A stretch of DNA of 9,430 nucleotides, taken from positions 1 through 9,430 of the forward strand of contig CALFPM010000079.1 in assembly GCA_937919155.1 (NCBI GenBank), given 5' to 3'. Shown here piece by piece: positions 1-6,452 of this stretch. The translations under genes and the position numbers were made by a program. The notes beneath the pieces were generated by a model. The model made no database searches and was not told where the DNA came from. It saw nothing but the letters and a program-made list of their open reading frames with translations. This DNA is from an uncultured Clostridia bacterium (lineage in GTDB: Bacteria > Bacillota > Clostridia > Oscillospirales > Acutalibacteraceae). Within the stretch, counting starts at the first letter, position 1; each line of letters begins with the position of its first letter.

Positions 1-1
1 C

Positions 2-22
2 CGAGGAGAATATATTGTGTGA
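2..22 (+). CDS. Possible 3' tail of an upstream gene
   Basis: One plus-strand frame opens at the window edge and stops at TGA 20-22, giving the tail RGEYIV. A clear rho-independent terminator starts 18 bases later, which is the normal layout for a gene end. The other two plus frames run on through the terminator hairpin, so they are less likely. Six codons are too few to identify a product. The call rests only on the terminator's position. Confidence 0.25.
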   Translation, partial: RGEYIV

Positions 23-39
23 ACCTGCAAGAAAAAATA

Positions 40-76
40 CAGCTCCGATTGCCTGTGCAGTCGGAGTTGCTTTTTT
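40..76 (+). terminator. Rho-independent terminator of the off-window upstream gene
   Basis: Arms 40-48 and 61-69 form a 9-bp stem with one G-T wobble around a 12-base loop. A run of six T follows at 71-76. It insulates the acetyltransferase promoter just downstream. Confidence 0.85.
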
Positions 77-84
77 AAATACTA

Positions 85-113
85 TATACAAATCTTTTTC
101 TGTATGATATAAT
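85..113 (+). promoter_or_regulatory. Promoter of the acetyltransferase gene
   Basis: A perfect -10 TATAAT lies at 108-113, preceded by an extended TGA at 105-107. A 4-of-6 match to the -35, TATACA, lies at 85-90, exactly 17 bp upstream. Transcription would begin around 120, leaving a leader of about 30 bases that is too short for a riboswitch. Confidence 0.7.
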
Positions 114-149
114 TTCGTTGCATACAAGAAAATTTTCAGAGGTGGATAT

Positions 150-761
150 ATGACTCATAAAGAAAAAATGACATCGGGTGATTTGTATTTGCCCAATGAT
201 GAATCCATAATGGAAGAGCAGCTTAAATGCCTTGACAGGCTTTATGATTTTAACCTCACAAGACCAACGGAACTTGATAAACGCGAAAAAATGCTTGAAG
301 AGATGTTTGCGGAAATCGGCGAAAACTGTTATATTGAGCCGCCGTTTCATGCTAATTGGGGCGGAAAGCACTGCCACTTCGGTAAAGGTATCTATGCAAA
401 CTTCAACCTCACTCTCGTTGATGATACACATATCTATGTGGGTGATTACACAATGTTCGGGCCAAATGTTGTTGTTGCAACCGCAGGGCACCCCATTTTG
501 CCCGAATTGCGTGAAAAGCAGTATCAGTATAATTTCCCCGTGCGCATAGGAAGAAACTGCTGGATAGGAGCGGGCGTTGTCATAGTGCCCGGTATAACAA
601 TCGGAGATAATGTTGTTGTCGGCGCAGGAAGTGTTGTCACAAAAGACATTCCGTCCAATGTTATTGCAGTCGGAAATCCTTGCAAAGTGCTCAGAGAGGT
701 AAGTGAGCACGACAGGGAATTTTACTTCAAGGACAGAAAAATCGATTGGGATAATCTTTGA
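150..761 (+). CDS. maa: Maltose/galactoside O-acetyltransferase family protein
   Basis: A 203-residue cytosolic enzyme expected to transfer acetyl from acetyl-CoA to a sugar hydroxyl (LacA/Maa/NodL family). Residues about 4-58 form the N-terminal Mac domain. From about 75 to 185 it shows left-handed beta-helix hexapeptide repeats such as VRIGRN, VIVPGI, VVVGAG and VIAVGNP. The family's catalytic histidine is His114 in TAGHP, and the substrate-side tryptophan is Trp138 in CWIGAG. Length is normal. The ATG at 150 has AGAGGTGG at 138-145, and the gene has its own promoter and an upstream terminator, so it is a separate unit from aroF. The family accepts several sugars in vitro, so the true acceptor is unknown. 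The symbol denotes the family, and lacA would be equally defensible. Confidence 0.9.
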   Translation: MTHKEKMTSGDLYLPNDESIMEEQLKCLDRLYDFNLTRPTELDKREKMLEEMFAEIGENCYIEPPFHANWGGKHCHFGKGIYANFNLTLVDDTHIYVGDYTMFGPNVVVATAGHPILPELREKQYQYNFPVRIGRNCWIGAGVVIVPGITIGDNVVVGAGSVVTKDIPSNVIAVGNPCKVLREVSEHDREFYFKDRKIDWDNL

Positions 762-773
762 GTTTTATGTATA

Positions 774-807
774 TTTATTCGTGAGTATATTGAAATTCAC
801 GAATAAA
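774..807. promoter_or_regulatory. Perfect 11-bp inverted repeat centred on the aroF -35 (candidate operator)
   Basis: TTTATTCGTGA at 774-784 is the exact reverse complement of TCACGAATAAA at 797-807, with a 12-base spacer. The dyad centre (790/791) falls on the first bases of the aroF -35, and the right arm fills much of the -35/-10 spacer. No T-run follows, so it is a poor terminator for the acetyltransferase gene that stops at 761. The placement suits a repressor site, but the cognate regulator is not in the window. Confidence 0.55.
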
Positions 808-818
808 AGGTGTATAAT
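790..818 (+). promoter_or_regulatory. Promoter of the aroF-fucosidase-ECF operon
   Basis: A TTGAAA -35 (790-795, 5 of 6) and a perfect TATAAT -10 (813-818) are separated by 17 bp. The expected start near 825 gives a leader of only about 29 bases. That leaves no room for a T-box or attenuator, so control should act at initiation, probably through the overlapping inverted repeat. Confidence 0.8.
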
Positions 819-853
819 ATTCGGCAAACTCCATTGGCAAAGAGGTGCTTGAA

Positions 854-1882
854 ATGAGTATGATTTTTGAAAGGAAGCTTCCCATTCCTATGGAAGTAAA
901 GGAACGTTATCCTCTTACATACGAACTTGAATCCGTTGTGAAAAGCAGAGCGGCGGAGATTGAAGATATTTTTACGGGAAAGAGCGATAAGCTTGTGCTT
1001 GTCATCGGCCCCTGTTCAGCAGATAATGAGGACAGCGTGATTGATTATATTACGCGCCTTCGTGAAGTGCAGGAAAAGGTGAATGACAAAATATTCATCA
1101 TTCCCCGTATATATACCAACAAACCCAGAACAACAGGTGACGGCTACAAGGGAATGCTTCATCAGCCTGACCCAAACGAGAATCCGGATATGTATAAAGG
1201 CATTGTAGCAATCAGAGAGCTTCATATGCGCGCGCTCAGAGAAACGGGTTTTTCCTGTGCGGATGAAATGCTTTATCCCGAAAATTACAGATATCTCAGC
1301 GATATTCTTGCTTATGTTGCAATCGGTGCCCGTTCGGTTGAAAATCAGCAGCACAGACTCACCTCAAGCGGTCTTGATATCCCTGTCGGCATGAAAAATC
1401 CTACAGGCGGCGATATTTCCGTTATGATGAATTCGATTACCGCCGCACAGCACAAGCACACCTTTATTTACCGAGGCTGGGAGGTTCATTCCGAGGGCAA
1501 TCCTCTGGCTCATGCAATTCTCAGGGGATATGTCAACAAACACGGTCAGTCAATGCCTAATTATCACTACGAGGACCTTGTTAACCTTGCAGAGATTTAT
1601 TCCGAAAGCGGCCTTGCAAATCCCGGCGTGATTGTTGATACAAACCACGCAAATTCGGCTAAGAAATATCTTGAACAGGTGAGAATTGCCAAAGAAGTGC
1701 TTCACAGCTGCCGTCACGATGCTGATGTCAAAAAGCTTGTAAAAGGATTTATGATTGAAAGCTATATTGAAGACGGTGCTCAGAAAATCGGCGAGTGCAT
1801 TTACGGCAAGTCGATAACCGATCCTTGTCTCGGTTGGGAAAAAACAGAAAGACTGATTTATGACCTTGCAGAATTACTTTAA
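854..1882 (+). CDS. aroF: 3-deoxy-7-phosphoheptulonate (DAHP) synthase, class I
   Basis: Catalyses phosphoenolpyruvate plus erythrose 4-phosphate to DAHP, the first step of the shikimate pathway, in the cytosol. The 342-residue length fits the AroF/AroG/AroH family. Visible motifs are GPCSADNED (from 52), the PEP/E4P-binding KPRTTGDGYKG (90-100), GARSVENQQHR (158-168), VGMKNPTGG, DTNHANS (262-268) and the C-terminal YGKSITDPCLGWE. The four expected metal ligands are present: Cys54, His265, Glu302 and Asp323. The frame also has a GTG at 845, but that triplet lies inside the AGAGGTG ribosome binding site (841-847). ATG 854 is therefore the better start. A fucosidase gene follows after 14 bp, an unusual operon partner. 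Which aromatic amino acid feeds back on the enzyme cannot be read from the sequence. Confidence 0.95.
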   Translation: MSMIFERKLPIPMEVKERYPLTYELESVVKSRAAEIEDIFTGKSDKLVLVIGPCSADNEDSVIDYITRLREVQEKVNDKIFIIPRIYTNKPRTTGDGYKGMLHQPDPNENPDMYKGIVAIRELHMRALRETGFSCADEMLYPENYRYLSDILAYVAIGARSVENQQHRLTSSGLDIPVGMKNPTGGDISVMMNSITAAQHKHTFIYRGWEVHSEGNPLAHAILRGYVNKHGQSMPNYHYEDLVNLAEIYSESGLANPGVIVDTNHANSAKKYLEQVRIAKEVLHSCRHDADVKKLVKGFMIESYIEDGAQKIGECIYGKSITDPCLGWEKTERLIYDLAELL

Positions 1883-1896
1883 AATTCGGAGGATTT

Positions 1897-2901
1897 ATGA
1901 ATAACAGAGAATGGTTTAAAAATGCAGAATACGGAATGATGGCTCATTGGGGTTTGTATTCCGTTCTCGGCGGTGAATGGCAGGGCAGGAGAGTCCGTGA
2001 CTATGCGGAATGGATTCAAAGCTGGCTTGCAATTCCCAATGCCGAGTACTCAAAAATTGCAGGTGTATTTAATCCGATTTATTTCAATGCCGATGAATGG
2101 ATTCGTCTTGCACGGGACTGCGGAATGAAATATTTTGTTTTTACATCAAAGCATCATGACGGATTTGCAATGTTCAAATCTGCCGACCCGTTCAATATTG
2201 TTGATGCAACTCCTTTCGGCAGGGATGTTACCGCGGAGCTTGCTGAGGCTTGCTATAAGTACGGACTGAAATTCGGTCTGTATTATTCTCAGGAGCTGGA
2301 CTGGCATCACCCGCACGGCGGCGGATACACAAATCTCAGCGGATGTTCAGGCTCGTCCTGGGATAATAATTGGGATTTCCCCGACAGAGACGGCAAAGAT
2401 TTTTCAATCTGTTTTGAGGAGAAAATCAAGCCTCAGGTAAAAGAGATTCTCACGGGCTACGGCGATTTGTGCCTCATTTGGTTTGATGTGCCTCACACAA
2501 TCTCAAAGGAGCAAAGTCTGGAGCTTAACCGCCTTGTCAAGGAATATCAACCCGATTGCCTCATCAATTCAAGAATAGGTAACGGAGCTTATGACTATGT
2601 TTCTCTCGGCGATAATGAATATCCCACGGAGTTCAAAGTCAGCGAGGATTCTGACCCCAACAGCATTGACGGAATCAAATATTCACCCTACGGTCTTTAT
2701 GAAACTGCAGGCACACTCAACAGCTCATGGGGATATAAATATTATGATCAGGATTGGATTACTCCCGAGCAAATTGCAGAGCGTAAAAACCGCCTGAACT
2801 CAATGGGCATAAATTATCTGCTCAATATCGGACCTGACGGATTGGGAAGAATACCGTCATTTTCTCAGGAAGTTTTAAGAAAAGCTACAAATATAAAATA
2901 A
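1897..2901 (+). CDS. GH29 alpha-L-fucosidase, short catalytic-domain form (subfamily B-like)
   Basis: A 334-residue glycoside hydrolase expected to release L-fucose from glycans, cytosolic because there is no signal peptide. GH29 landmarks in order are MMAHWGLYS (14-22), DYAEW (35-39), FTSKHHDGF (82-90), the nucleophile strand LIWFDVP with Asp197, LGDNEYP (237-243), ETAGTLNSSWGY (269-280) and the closing NYLLNIGPDG. Glu241 lies 44 residues after Asp197. From memory of subfamily-B enzymes this is the usual spacing to the acid/base, so Glu241 is the candidate and the assignment is inference. The protein ends just after the barrel, with no C-terminal beta-sandwich. CGGAGGA at 1887-1893 supports the start. 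It lies 14 bp after aroF and 12 bp before the ECF gene, so all three are probably co-transcribed. Subfamily B usually prefers alpha-1,3/1,4 branched fucose. Confidence 0.88.
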   Translation: MNNREWFKNAEYGMMAHWGLYSVLGGEWQGRRVRDYAEWIQSWLAIPNAEYSKIAGVFNPIYFNADEWIRLARDCGMKYFVFTSKHHDGFAMFKSADPFNIVDATPFGRDVTAELAEACYKYGLKFGLYYSQELDWHHPHGGGYTNLSGCSGSSWDNNWDFPDRDGKDFSICFEEKIKPQVKEILTGYGDLCLIWFDVPHTISKEQSLELNRLVKEYQPDCLINSRIGNGAYDYVSLGDNEYPTEFKVSEDSDPNSIDGIKYSPYGLYETAGTLNSSWGYKYYDQDWITPEQIAERKNRLNSMGINYLLNIGPDGLGRIPSFSQEVLRKATNIK

Positions 2902-2913
2902 TAAGGTGTATTA

Positions 2914-3468
2914 ATGAAAAATAAAAAACTGTTCAACTTAATACTTGCCGCACTGTTGCTCGGCATCGGATTGGTTTTACCCTTGCTTACGGGTCAGATT
3001 CAGAAAATAGGTAATATGCTTTTGCCTATGCATATTCCCGTACTGCTCTGCGGATTTATATGCGGCCCTCAGTACGGTCTGATTATCGGTGCAATACTCC
3101 CGATTATGCGCTCTGCCATATTCGGTATGCCTGTTATGTATCCCAATGCGGTTGCAATGGCATTTGAACTTGCGGCATACGGATTTATTTCAGGTTTCCT
3201 GTTCAGCCGTGCCAAATGGCAATGTGTCCGCTCGCTTTACCGCTGCCTTGTTGCCGCAATGACAGGCGGCAGGATTGTTTGGGGAATTGCGCAGACGGTT
3301 TTGCTGGGATTTGGCGGATTTACGGTGAAAATGTTTATTGCAGGAGCGTTTTTGAATGCAATTCCGGGCATAATTCTTCAGCTTATACTTATTCCCGCAG
3401 TTATGCTTGCGTTGGATAAAACCCACCTTGTGCCTATGAAAAATCACGGATACAAAAAGAATGATTGA
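2914..3468 (+). CDS. ECF transporter substrate-binding (S) component, substrate unknown
   Basis: A 184-residue integral membrane protein. Hydrophobic segments fall at about 6-25, 42-64, 76-98, 112-133 and 139-167 (the first and last may each be split), consistent with the six-helix S-component fold. The block from LLPMHIPVLLCGFICG to MAFELAAYGFISG is typical of the ECF_trnsprt S-component family. Helix 1 carries small residues (AALLLG) of the kind that contact EcfT. S components capture a substrate and work with a shared EcfA/EcfA'/EcfT energy module, which is not in this window. Start ATG 2914 has AAGGTG at 2903-2908. Most characterised S components carry vitamins or metals. Its place between two fucosidase genes raises the possibility of a fucose-related or fucosylated substrate, which is inference only. 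Confidence 0.85.
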   Translation: MKNKKLFNLILAALLLGIGLVLPLLTGQIQKIGNMLLPMHIPVLLCGFICGPQYGLIIGAILPIMRSAIFGMPVMYPNAVAMAFELAAYGFISGFLFSRAKWQCVRSLYRCLVAAMTGGRIVWGIAQTVLLGFGGFTVKMFIAGAFLNAIPGIILQLILIPAVMLALDKTHLVPMKNHGYKKND

Positions 3469-3493
3469 CAGTATTTATTCAGAATGATATATT
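3465..3493 (+). promoter_or_regulatory. Near-consensus promoter of the second fucosidase, overlapping the ECF gene stop
   Basis: A perfect -35 TTGACA (3465-3470) contains the ECF gene's TGA stop (3466-3468). After exactly 17 bp comes TATATT (3488-3493, 5 of 6), with an extended TGA at 3485-3487. Expected transcription starts near 3500, with the coding start at 3523. This would allow the second fucosidase to be expressed independently of the aroF operon. Confidence 0.75.
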
Positions 3494-3522
3494 TATAAAA
3501 AAATAGTGGAGTGTTATAAATT

Positions 3523-4806
3523 ATGTACGAAAACAATTGGGAATCTCTTAACAAACGTCCTGTGCCCGAATGGTTCAGCGATGCAAAGTTCGGCATCTTT
3601 ATTCATTGGGGACTTTATTCCGTGCCTGCTTTCACAAAAAAGGGCGATTATGCGGAATGGTATATGAGACAGATAGAAGATAAAACAACGGAAGCTTATG
3701 AATTCCATAACCGTGTTTACGGCGATAAAACAAAGTATGAGGACTTTGTGAGCGAATTCACGGCAGAGCTTTTTGATGCAAAAAAGTGGGCAGATCTTTT
3801 TCGGAAAAGCGGCGCAAAGTACATGAACATTGTTTCAAAGCATCATGACGGTTACTGCCTTTACAAGACGGATTATGCATGGAACTGGAACAGCGTTGAT
3901 GTGGGTCCTCACAGAGATTTTCTTCAGGAGCTTAAGGATGCGCTTGAGGGCACAGATGTGCGTTTCGGTGTTTATCATTCGGTTTATGAGTGGTTCCATC
4001 CCACATATCTCAAAAATCCCGAGCAGTATGCTCTTGAGCATCTTATCCCGATGCTTAAGGAACTTGTTGAAAAATATCAGCCTAACACTCTCTTCACGGA
4101 CGGTGAGTGGGAACATCCCTCATCCGTATGGCATTCAACAGAATTTCTTCAGTGGCTTTATAACGAATCAAGCGTCAGGGATATAATTGTTCCCAACGAC
4201 CGATGGGGCAAGGAAACAAGAGGTCACCTCGGCGGCAATTTCACAACCGAATACGGATATATTGAAGCGGGCAAAAAGATTGAGGATATCGAGCTTGACC
4301 GTCCCTTTGAGGAGTGCAGAGGCATCGGCCGTTCATTCGGTTTCAACCGTAACGAGGACCTTGCAGATTACCTGAGTGCAAAAGAATTGCTTGAAACTCT
4401 TTGTGACCTTGTTTCAAAGGGCGGAAACTTCCTGCTTAACATCGGTCCTGCCGCAGACGGCACAATTCCCGTTATTATGGAAGAAAGACTTCTTCAGATG
4501 GGCGATTGGCTCAGAGTCAACGGCGATGCAATTTACGGCACACGCATTTTCTCAAAATCAAGCCAGGAGGGTGTTTATTACACTCAGAAGGGTGACGATG
4601 TTTATGCAATTATCAACCGTTTCCCCTTCGGCTCACAGGTGCTTGAACTTGTTGATTATGATTCCGCTCTCAAAGCAAGTCTTCTCGGCAGCGATGCAGA
4701 GCTTGAAATTGTTGATAACAGCGGCAAAGCAGAAGTTGTGTTCCCTGCAATCAATCCTGACACTGTTGACAGTCAGTGGCTTTACACAATCAAGCTTTCA
4801 AAATAA
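3523..4806 (+). CDS. GH29 alpha-L-fucosidase with C-terminal beta domain (subfamily A-like)
   Basis: A 427-residue cytosolic fucosidase, with no signal peptide. GH29 features in order are WFSDAKFGIFIHWGLYSVP (17-35), DYAEWY (42-47), VSKHHDGY (104-111), the nucleophile motif LFTDGEWEHP with Asp193, the PFEECRGIGRSFGFNR block with probable acid/base Glu263 (262 takes the usual Trp position), and GGNFLLNIGPAADG (300-313). Residues from about 340 to the end look beta-rich, matching the fucosidase C-terminal domain. The DGEW nucleophile motif and SFGFN block are typical of subfamily A, which tends to be broad in specificity. This contrasts with the shorter neighbour at 1897. GGAG at 3508-3511 lies 11 bases before the ATG, rather far but usable. 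No clear terminator follows, so the lipoprotein gene may be read through from here. Confidence 0.93.
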   Translation: MYENNWESLNKRPVPEWFSDAKFGIFIHWGLYSVPAFTKKGDYAEWYMRQIEDKTTEAYEFHNRVYGDKTKYEDFVSEFTAELFDAKKWADLFRKSGAKYMNIVSKHHDGYCLYKTDYAWNWNSVDVGPHRDFLQELKDALEGTDVRFGVYHSVYEWFHPTYLKNPEQYALEHLIPMLKELVEKYQPNTLFTDGEWEHPSSVWHSTEFLQWLYNESSVRDIIVPNDRWGKETRGHLGGNFTTEYGYIEAGKKIEDIELDRPFEECRGIGRSFGFNRNEDLADYLSAKELLETLCDLVSKGGNFLLNIGPAADGTIPVIMEERLLQMGDWLRVNGDAIYGTRIFSKSSQEGVYYTQKGDDVYAIINRFPFGSQVLELVDYDSALKASLLGSDAELEIVDNSGKAEVVFPAINPDTVDSQWLYTIKLSK

Positions 4807-4870
4807 TTGTGGACTTTTCAAAAAGTTTGTGATAAACTGAAACCATAAAATTACAAAAGAGGTGTTTATT

Positions 4871-5239
4871 TTGAAAAAAGTAATCAGTATAGCACTTATT
4901 CTTTGTCTTTCACTTGTTCTTTTTGCGGGCTGCGGCTCAAACGAAGACAAAATCATCGGCACTTGGAAAGGCTCTGTAGACACAGGAATTCTCAACACAT
5001 CAGTCAATGTTGAATATACTTTCAACGAAGACGGAACAGGCAGCATGCCTATTCTCAAGTCAAGCGTAGGCGTTGATGTGAACTTTACTTACACAATTGA
5101 AGAAGATTTGCTTACAATCGTTACCGATGCATCAATTCTTTCACAGACAAAGGTTTATGCAATGGAATTTGAGGGCGACACACTTACTCTTATCGAAGAC
5201 GATAATGACAAAATCATCCTCACAAAAGTTGAAAAGTAA
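4871..5239 (+). CDS. Small secreted lipoprotein with lipocalin-like domain
   Basis: A 122-residue protein with a lipoprotein signal: basic MKK, a hydrophobic core, then the lipobox LFAG-C with the lipidated Cys21. It should be anchored on the outer face of the membrane. The mature part starts at IIGTWKG (28-34) and continues with EYTFNEDGTG, FTYTIEEDLLTI and a final TLTLIEDD...IILTKVE. This pattern of short beta strands is typical of lipocalin-like domain lipoproteins of Firmicutes. The function is unknown. The chosen start is TTG 4871, six bases after AGAGGTG (4858-4864). An in-frame GTG at 4862 sits inside that ribosome binding site and would put extra residues before the MKK. It is probably expressed from the fucosidase promoter, because I see no convincing promoter in the 64-bp gap. 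Confidence 0.8.
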   Translation: MKKVISIALILCLSLVLFAGCGSNEDKIIGTWKGSVDTGILNTSVNVEYTFNEDGTGSMPILKSSVGVDVNFTYTIEEDLLTIVTDASILSQTKVYAMEFEGDTLTLIEDDNDKIILTKVEK

Positions 5240-5252
5240 GCTTTGAAAAAGC

Positions 5253-5282
5253 AAAAGCCGCTCGTTATTGAGCGGCTTTTTT
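5253..5282. terminator. Bidirectional rho-independent terminator
   Basis: A perfect 11-bp stem (5253-5263 with 5270-5280) and a 6-base loop are followed by T on the plus strand up to 5282, with TTTT-GC-TTTTT beyond the stem on the minus strand. It ends the lipoprotein transcript and the convergent phosphopantetheinyl transferase transcript. The stop codon and last codons of the latter lie inside the hairpin. Confidence 0.92.
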
Positions 5283-5861
5283 GCATACGGAACATATATA
5301 ATTTTCATCAATCGCAACGAATGTGAATTCAAAACCATTTTCAGAGCAGGAGATTTCGGTGCCGTTTACAGAGAAAGATACATTCTTTATATCAGCACCC
5401 AATCCTGTGCCGATGCATTTGAAGTATGCCTCTTTAAGAGTCCAGATTTTAAAAACACCGTTTTCTTCTGCGCCGATATACTCGGCTTCTGCTTCTGTGC
5501 AGAATTTTTCGTGCACGCGCGGATGAATGCTTCTGATTTTTTCAATGTCAATGCCTGTTTCGTTTTCAGATACTGCACACACGGCATAGTCGCCACTGTG
5601 GCTAACGCTGAAATGAACAGGCAGATTTTTTGCGCACGGTTTGCCGTAAGGGGAGAGCTTGAAACAAATTTTATCGGCATCAACGCCGCATAATTCTGAA
5701 ATTGCATTTCTGCAAAGAGCATCGGCGCATATGCGCTGTTTCTTTTTTTCTTCATTCTTCATACGGGAAACAGACGCTCTCTTTCCTTCGCTCATCTGTT
5801 CAAACCATATGCGGAGCTGCTCATCACTTACGCTTTTTATGTTGATGCTTCGGATAATCAT
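5265..5861 (-). CDS. 4'-phosphopantetheinyl transferase, Sfp type
   Basis: A 198-residue enzyme that moves the 4'-phosphopantetheine arm of CoA onto a serine of an acyl, peptidyl or aryl carrier protein. Motifs in order are SPYGKP (70-75), FSVSHSGDYA (84-93), GIDIE (103-107) with Mg-binding Asp105 and Glu107, and the signature WTLKEAYFK (140-148) with Lys143 and Glu144. Two-domain Sfp proteins are usually about 220 residues, so this is slightly short but has every core motif. The ATG at 5861 shares one base with the upstream gene's TAA (TAATG) and has no purine-rich ribosome binding site, pointing to coupled re-initiation. The last codons run into the shared terminator hairpin. Its carrier-protein target is not in the window, and an acyl-CoA synthetase lies divergently nearby. 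Confidence 0.93.
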   Translation of the reverse strand: MIIRSINIKSVSDEQLRIWFEQMSEGKRASVSRMKNEEKKKQRICADALCRNAISELCGVDADKICFKLSPYGKPCAKNLPVHFSVSHSGDYAVCAVSENETGIDIEKIRSIHPRVHEKFCTEAEAEYIGAEENGVFKIWTLKEAYFKCIGTGLGADIKNVSFSVNGTEISCSENGFEFTFVAIDENYICSVCKKAAQ

Positions 5862-6349
5862 TACAGATTGAAGGGGAAGAAGTTAAGCTCAAGTTCAAAA
5901 ATACCGACAACCTTAACCATAAACAGTGCAACGGAAAGACCGACAATGAAACCGCCGATGATTTCGGGAATTGTGTGTCCCTCAACTTTCTTTACGTCTT
6001 CAGCTTCGTTGCCGCAAACCTTTACCTGAATGCGGTTGAAAGCGTCTGTAAGTCTGCTGACAGGCAGTCTGACTTTGAATGCGTCAAACATGGTGATGAA
6101 TGCGAAAACGCCTGCAACGGCAAAAATATCGGAGTTGAAGCCGCTGTGGAGACCGACACATCCGCAAAGCGAAATAACTGTTGCTGTGTGTGAGCTGGGC
6201 ATACCGCCAAGCTTGAAGAGTGTTTCAAGCGTAACCTTCTTTGCCTTGCGGCCTTTCTTTTTGTCGATAATGTATTTGGTGAAATTTATAATAACCTTTA
6301 TGAGCTGAGCGATAAACCATGCTATGAGGCAAACAACAAAAATTCTCAT
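5861..6349 (-). CDS. Divergent PAP2 family membrane protein (YuiD/DUF212)
   Basis: A 162-residue integral membrane protein. The family signature GGMPSSHTATV (48-58) resembles motif 2 of PAP2 lipid phosphatases. It is followed by MFDAFKVR (87-94), where the family usually has YDAxGVR, and EGHTIPEIIGGFIVG (123-137). Hydrophobic segments lie at about 2-22, 54-66, 73-90 and 128-150. The biochemical role of the family is not established. A phosphatase acting on a lipid-linked or prenyl phosphate is a guess from motif likeness. AAGGAG seven bases upstream (complement of 6357-6362) supports ATG 6349. It is the first gene of a two-gene minus-strand operon and overlaps the phosphopantetheinyl transferase start by one base. 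Confidence 0.9.
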   Translation of the reverse strand: MRIFVVCLIAWFIAQLIKVIINFTKYIIDKKKGRKAKKVTLETLFKLGGMPSSHTATVISLCGCVGLHSGFNSDIFAVAGVFAFITMFDAFKVRLPVSRLTDAFNRIQVKVCGNEAEDVKKVEGHTIPEIIGGFIVGLSVALFMVKVVGIFELELNFFPFNL

Positions 6350-6384
6350 TTGATTTCTCCTTTTTGAGATTACATATTTAGATA

Positions 6385-6413
6385 ATCATACAATAATGAC
6401 TGAAAAAAATCAA
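6385..6413 (-). promoter_or_regulatory. Promoter of the PAP2-like/phosphopantetheinyl transferase operon
   Basis: On the minus strand, TTGATT (complement of 6408-6413, 4 of 6) is followed after 17 bp by TATGAT (complement of 6385-6390, 5 of 6). The -35 lies within the left copy of the direct repeat at 6401-6416. Confidence 0.6.
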
Positions 6414-6440
6414 TAGCTTTTTATTGAAAAAAATCGATAA
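6401..6440. repeat. Near-perfect 16-bp direct repeat spanning two divergent -35 elements
   Basis: TGAAAAAAATCAATAG at 6401-6416 and TGAAAAAAATCGATAA at 6425-6440 match at 14 of 16 positions and start 24 bp apart. The left copy covers the minus-strand -35 and the right copy the plus-strand -35. It could be a regulator site or simple A-rich drift. Confidence 0.5.
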
Positions 6441-6452
6441 ATATGTTACACT
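6424..6452 (+). promoter_or_regulatory. Promoter of the acyl-CoA synthetase gene
   Basis: TTGAAA (6424-6429, 5 of 6), a 17-bp spacer and TACACT (6447-6452, 4 of 6), with an extended TGT just before it. AAAATCGA (6430-6437) and its reverse complement TCGATTTT (6467-6474) flank the -10. Confidence 0.6.

Noticed and set aside
75..710. 211-residue minus-strand open frame opposite the acetyltransferase
   Set aside because: It lies wholly antisense to a gene with clear hexapeptide repeats and catalytic His. It has no family motif and no supporting ribosome binding site or promoter.
774..807. The 11-bp inverted repeat as a terminator for the acetyltransferase gene
   Set aside because: The arms are AT-rich, the loop is 12 bases and the downstream sequence is AAAGGTG with no U-tract. 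The overlap with the aroF -35 favours an operator.
4813..4826. ACTTTT-CA-AAAAGT inverted repeat after the second fucosidase as a terminator
   Set aside because: The stem is only 6 bp and AT-rich, the loop is 2 bases, and no T-run follows. Read-through to the lipoprotein gene is more likely.
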